Of a stretch of DNA of 33,742 bases, positions 31,968 to 33,742 are shown piece by piece. The stretch comes from a virus. The position numbers and the translations under genes were made by a program. Under the pieces are notes generated by a model. It searched no databases and was not told the origin of the DNA. It saw nothing but the letters and a program-made list of their open reading frames with translations. The stretch spans positions 1-33,742 of IMG/VR virus record IMGVR_UViG_3300009108_000034; one strand, 5' to 3'. Every line of letters begins with the position of its first letter. The first letter of the stretch is position 1.

Positions 31968-31978
31968 TTTACTAGAAT

Positions 31979-32060
31979 TAGTTTTGTTTGGATGCCGAAA
32001 GGCATAGGGAGATTATCCAATAACAGTGATTCACAGTTAGGGTTTTCTCCCTTTTTTTTA
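31979..32060 (+). ncRNA. Candidate structured RNA ending in a terminator
   Basis: TAGTTTTG at 31979-31986 matches the TAnnTTTG promoter element. It is followed by a hairpin with a GNRA loop (ATGCC-GAAA-GGCAT, 31992-32005) and one long stem. In the stem, AGGGAGA pairs with TCTCCCT (32006-32012 with 32046-32052), then ATCC with GGGT, TAAC with GTTA, and GTG with CAC. The T-run at 32052-32059 ends it. It could be a terminator, a small RNA, or a leader that regulates the tail operon. It does not match a riboswitch I know. Confidence 0.55.
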
Positions 32061-32119
32061 TTCAAAAAATTCCTGTTACTTTGTCTTATAAAATTTATCA
32101 ATTAAATCGTTATACTATT

Positions 32120-32770
32120 ATGAACATTAAAATAAAAGTTCCAACTACATTAGATAATATTTCTTTAAGGTCTTATAAGGAATATATAAAACTAGCAAAT
32201 GAGATTAAAGATATAAAGCTATTAAAGGCACAAATGATTCATATTTTTTGTGATGTTAGTTTAGAAAGTGTATATAATATGAAATATAATGATTCAGAAG
32301 AACTGGTATCAACATTAAATAAATTATTTGATAGTAAACCAAAACTTGTAAATAAGTTTGTTTTAAATAAAGTTGAATATGGCTTTCATCCATCCTTAGA
32401 TGAAATGAGTTTAGGGGAATATATTGACTTAGACACATATATAGGAGATTGGGAAAATATAGAAAAAGCAATGAACGTTTTGTATAGACCTATTATAGCA
32501 AGATTAAAAGATAGATATTCAATAGATAAATATAAAATAGAAAATGCAGAATTTATTTTGGATATGCCAATGTCAGCAGTAACCAGTTCAGTTTTTTTTT
32601 TGCTGACTTTAGGGATAGACTTGTCAAAGACTATGAGGAACTATTTGGGGAAGGGTCAAGAGGCGGCCTTGACAGAGTATCTCAATTTGGAACCAAATGG
32701 GGTTGGTACAGCTCACTTTATGAACTCGCTAGAGGAGATGTTACACAACTTGAAAATATCACCGAATTAA
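32120..32770 (+). CDS. Tail assembly chaperone, short (0-frame) product
   Basis: The start at the ATG at 32120 (216 residues) is used; an in-frame TTG 39 bases earlier is less likely. Residues 1-155 are helical and acidic (L-D-N-I-S-L-R-S-Y-K-E-Y-I-K-L). After the ten-T run at 32592-32601 the 0-frame goes on for about 57 residues with N-Y-L-G-K-G-Q-E and ends H-F-M-N-S-L-E-E-M-L-H-N-L. Such proteins help build the tail around the tape measure. Position upstream of the tail genes fits. Confidence 0.7.
   Translation: MNIKIKVPTTLDNISLRSYKEYIKLANEIKDIKLLKAQMIHIFCDVSLESVYNMKYNDSEELVSTLNKLFDSKPKLVNKFVLNKVEYGFHPSLDEMSLGEYIDLDTYIGDWENIEKAMNVLYRPIIARLKDRYSIDKYKIENAEFILDMPMSAVTSSVFFLLTLGIDLSKTMRNYLGKGQEAALTEYLNLEPNGVGTAHFMNSLEEMLHNLKISPN
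32593..32599 (+). promoter_or_regulatory. Putative -1 ribosomal slippery site T_TTT_TTT
   Basis: Lies in a run of ten T (32592-32601), read in the 0-frame as GTT-TTT-TTT-TTG. Both T_TTT_TTT and the shifted T_TTT_TTG fit the X_XXY_YYZ rule. No strong downstream stem is obvious. Confidence 0.6.
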
Positions 32771-32859
32771 ATATGCACAAATGTTTTACAATGTTAAGTT
32801 TTATGAAAGAGAAAAACCAAATGGAATCAGCAGAAATAAAAAAAAGTTTTAAGAAATGA
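32599..32859 (+). CDS. -1 frameshift extension of tail assembly chaperone
   Basis: The -1 frame is open from the T-run to the TGA at 32857. It is clearly protein-like: A-D-F-R-D-R-L-V-K-D-Y-E-E-L-F-G, then Q-F-G-T-K-W-G-W-Y-S-S-L-Y-E-L-A-R-G-D-V and a T-E-L-N-M-H-K-C-F helix. The stop overlaps the next ATG as ATGA. The slippery heptamer TTTTTTT (32593-32599) is in the right phase. The fused product would have about 246 residues, as with lambda G/GT. A miscounted homopolymer in the assembly is the main alternative. Confidence 0.65.
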   Translation, partial: FADFRDRLVKDYEELFGEGSRGGLDRVSQFGTKWGWYSSLYELARGDVTQLENITELNMHKCFTMLSFMKEKNQMESAEIKKSFKK

Positions 32860-33326
32860 GCAATCAAGGAATAAGAGGATACTATTTAATTACTGAAACA
32901 ATAGAAACTGAATTATTAAAAGACCAAAATATTAGTACAGTTACTAGTGGAGATTTAAGTACAGTTAATTTAGGGAAACAAGATATTTTTCCACTAGGGC
33001 ATATCTTAGTTAATAGTGTAACAGTAGGAGACCAGACCTTAACTTTTAACTTGAATGTTCTTTCTATGGATATAGTAAATGAATCAAAAGAGGAAACAAG
33101 AGATTTTCAAACAGGAAATAGTAATGAGCAAGATGTTTTAAATACTCAACTTGGTGTTTTAAATAAATTAATACAAGTTTTAAAAAGAGGGGATTTATAT
33201 ACAGATAAATATCAAGTGGAGGGAGACCCAAGTTTAGAACCTTTTTATGATAGATTTGAAAATAATCTTGCAGGTTGGACTGCTTCAATAGACATTGTGA
33301 TTTATAACGATATAACAATTTGCTAA
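32856..33326 (+). CDS. Conserved-type virion protein, possible tail terminator
   Basis: A 156-residue protein starting in ATGA overlap with the chaperone extension. Pattern: I-R-G-Y-Y-L-I-T-E-T, then K-Q-D-I-F-P-L-G-H-I-L-V-N, a central D-V-L-N-T-Q-L, and P-F-Y-D-R-F-E-N-N-L-A-G-W near the end. Its size and place, just ahead of the gp10-like gene, are those of a tail terminator. The family is unnamed to me. Its stop overlaps the next ATG (TAATG). Confidence 0.55.
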   Translation: MSNQGIRGYYLITETIETELLKDQNISTVTSGDLSTVNLGKQDIFPLGHILVNSVTVGDQTLTFNLNVLSMDIVNESKEETRDFQTGNSNEQDVLNTQLGVLNKLIQVLKRGDLYTDKYQVEGDPSLEPFYDRFENNLAGWTASIDIVIYNDITIC

Positions 33327-33742
33327 TGACTTTTAAACAAATAGAAAATCAACTTAAAATATTTGCTGATGGTGTGATTGAATTGGCAAGAAAAAATTTA
33401 AAAAGGAAAAAAAAGATAACAACTGGGCAACTTTATAAATCTTTAAAATATAAAATAATACCAGATAAAAATTCTACTATTTTAAATTTTGAAATGGAGG
33501 ATTATGGTTTATTCGTTGATAAGGGTGTTAAGGGTGCAAACCCAAATGCTTTACCACAGGGAGCTAAATGGTATGGTAGGAATAGAGCACCCAATAGTCC
33601 TTATGCTTTTGGAGCAAATAAAAGTAATGGATTAAGAAAGGCATTAAATAGATGGACTGTACAGAAAAATATAAAAGGAGTTAGAGATAAAAAGGGTAGA
33701 TTTTTACCTAGAAAGAGTATGCAATTTATGATGGCAAGAAGT
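33326..33742 (+). CDS. Tail completion/neck protein, HK97 gp10-like (5' part)
   Basis: Begins on the last base of the upstream stop and runs off the window after 139 codons. The N-terminal 23 residues (F-K-Q-I-E-N-Q-L-K-I-F-A-D-G) are missing from the left-edge copy. The codons from 33396 on match the left-edge gene, apart from a 130-bp divergent block (33499-33628). There the protein changes at about 12 positions (for example P-Q-G-A-K-W-Y-G-R-N-R instead of P-P-K-A-K-Y-Y-G-I-Q-K). Both versions stay fully open. Confidence 0.7.
   Translation, partial: MTFKQIENQLKIFADGVIELARKNLKRKKKITTGQLYKSLKYKIIPDKNSTILNFEMEDYGLFVDKGVKGANPNALPQGAKWYGRNRAPNSPYAFGANKSNGLRKALNRWTVQKNIKGVRDKKGRFLPRKSMQFMMARS
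33396..33742. repeat. Right copy of terminal redundancy
   Basis: Aligns gap-free with bases 1-347. Identical at 33396-33498 and 33629-33742; the middle 33499-33628 is divergent, with roughly 38 of 130 positions changed. The implied unit length is 33,395 bp. Confidence 0.93.

Noticed and set aside
32013-32021. DnaA-box-like TTATCCAAT in the structured RNA region
   Set aside because: Only seven of nine bases match, and the bases are explained by stem pairing.
1-33742. Prophage or lysogeny functions
   Set aside because: No integrase, repressor, excisionase or att-like duplication apart from the terminal redundancy was found.
1-33742. CRISPR array
   Set aside because: No regularly spaced repeats with unique spacers are present. 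The repeats seen are inside the fibre gene or at the ends.

Overview
The window looks like one complete genome of a small tailed phage that infects a member of the Bacteroidota, most likely a Flavobacteriia host. The sequence is AT-rich, and every gene I can support is on the + strand. Genes are packed with ATGA and TAATG overlaps. Start codons lack Shine-Dalgarno sites and instead sit behind A-rich tracts such as TTTTAAAAATG. Several intergenic spaces carry the Bacteroidota -7 promoter element TAnnTTTG. The first 347 bases recur at the right edge (33396-33742), so the molecule closes to a circle of about 33,395 bp. The two copies are identical at both flanks but differ strongly in a central block of 130 bp. 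I see no integrase, repressor, tRNA or CRISPR array.

Layout, read around the circle. (1) Packaging: small and large terminase (29830-31330), then two small genes and a structured RNA/terminator (about 31979-32060). (2) Tail start: a tail assembly chaperone whose coding continues into the -1 frame across a ten-T run (32120-32859), a conserved virion protein, and an HK97 gp10-like tail completion protein split by the window ends. (3) Two large tail/baseplate candidates and the tape measure (491-5750). (4) Head: XkdF-like protease, a Cys-rich mini-protein, scaffold and major capsid (5860-8208), then a putative tail tube protein, a conserved virion protein, an extended portal and a connector (8281-11737). 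(5) A 1593-residue fibre with a self-cleaving S74 chaperone, then small genes, an M15 peptidase and a row of small membrane proteins including a holin (11816-19005). (6) Early/replication region (19232-25927): NinG-like protein, SSB, RecA-like ATPase, sigma factor, possible nucleotide-modification protein, PD-(D/E)XK nuclease candidate, winged-helix protein, 5'-3' exonuclease and a DnaA domain IV-like protein. (7) A sugar island (25930-29843): nucleotide-sugar dehydrogenase, ParB-like protein, two tandem TET-associated-type glycosyltransferases and an SDR epimerase, running into the terminase.

The strongest candidate for a new system is the sugar island. It has sugar-nucleotide enzymes, two glycosyltransferases of a family tied to phage DNA hypermodification, and a ParB-like partner, but no recognisable TET dioxygenase, DNA methylase or hydroxymethylase anywhere in the circle. 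Other notable points are the dual-coding frameshift gene, the structured RNA ahead of the tail operon, the divergent block in the terminal redundancy, repeated promoter motifs, and a tail-before-head order of structural genes. All functions come from reading motifs and remembered family patterns; no database search was run.
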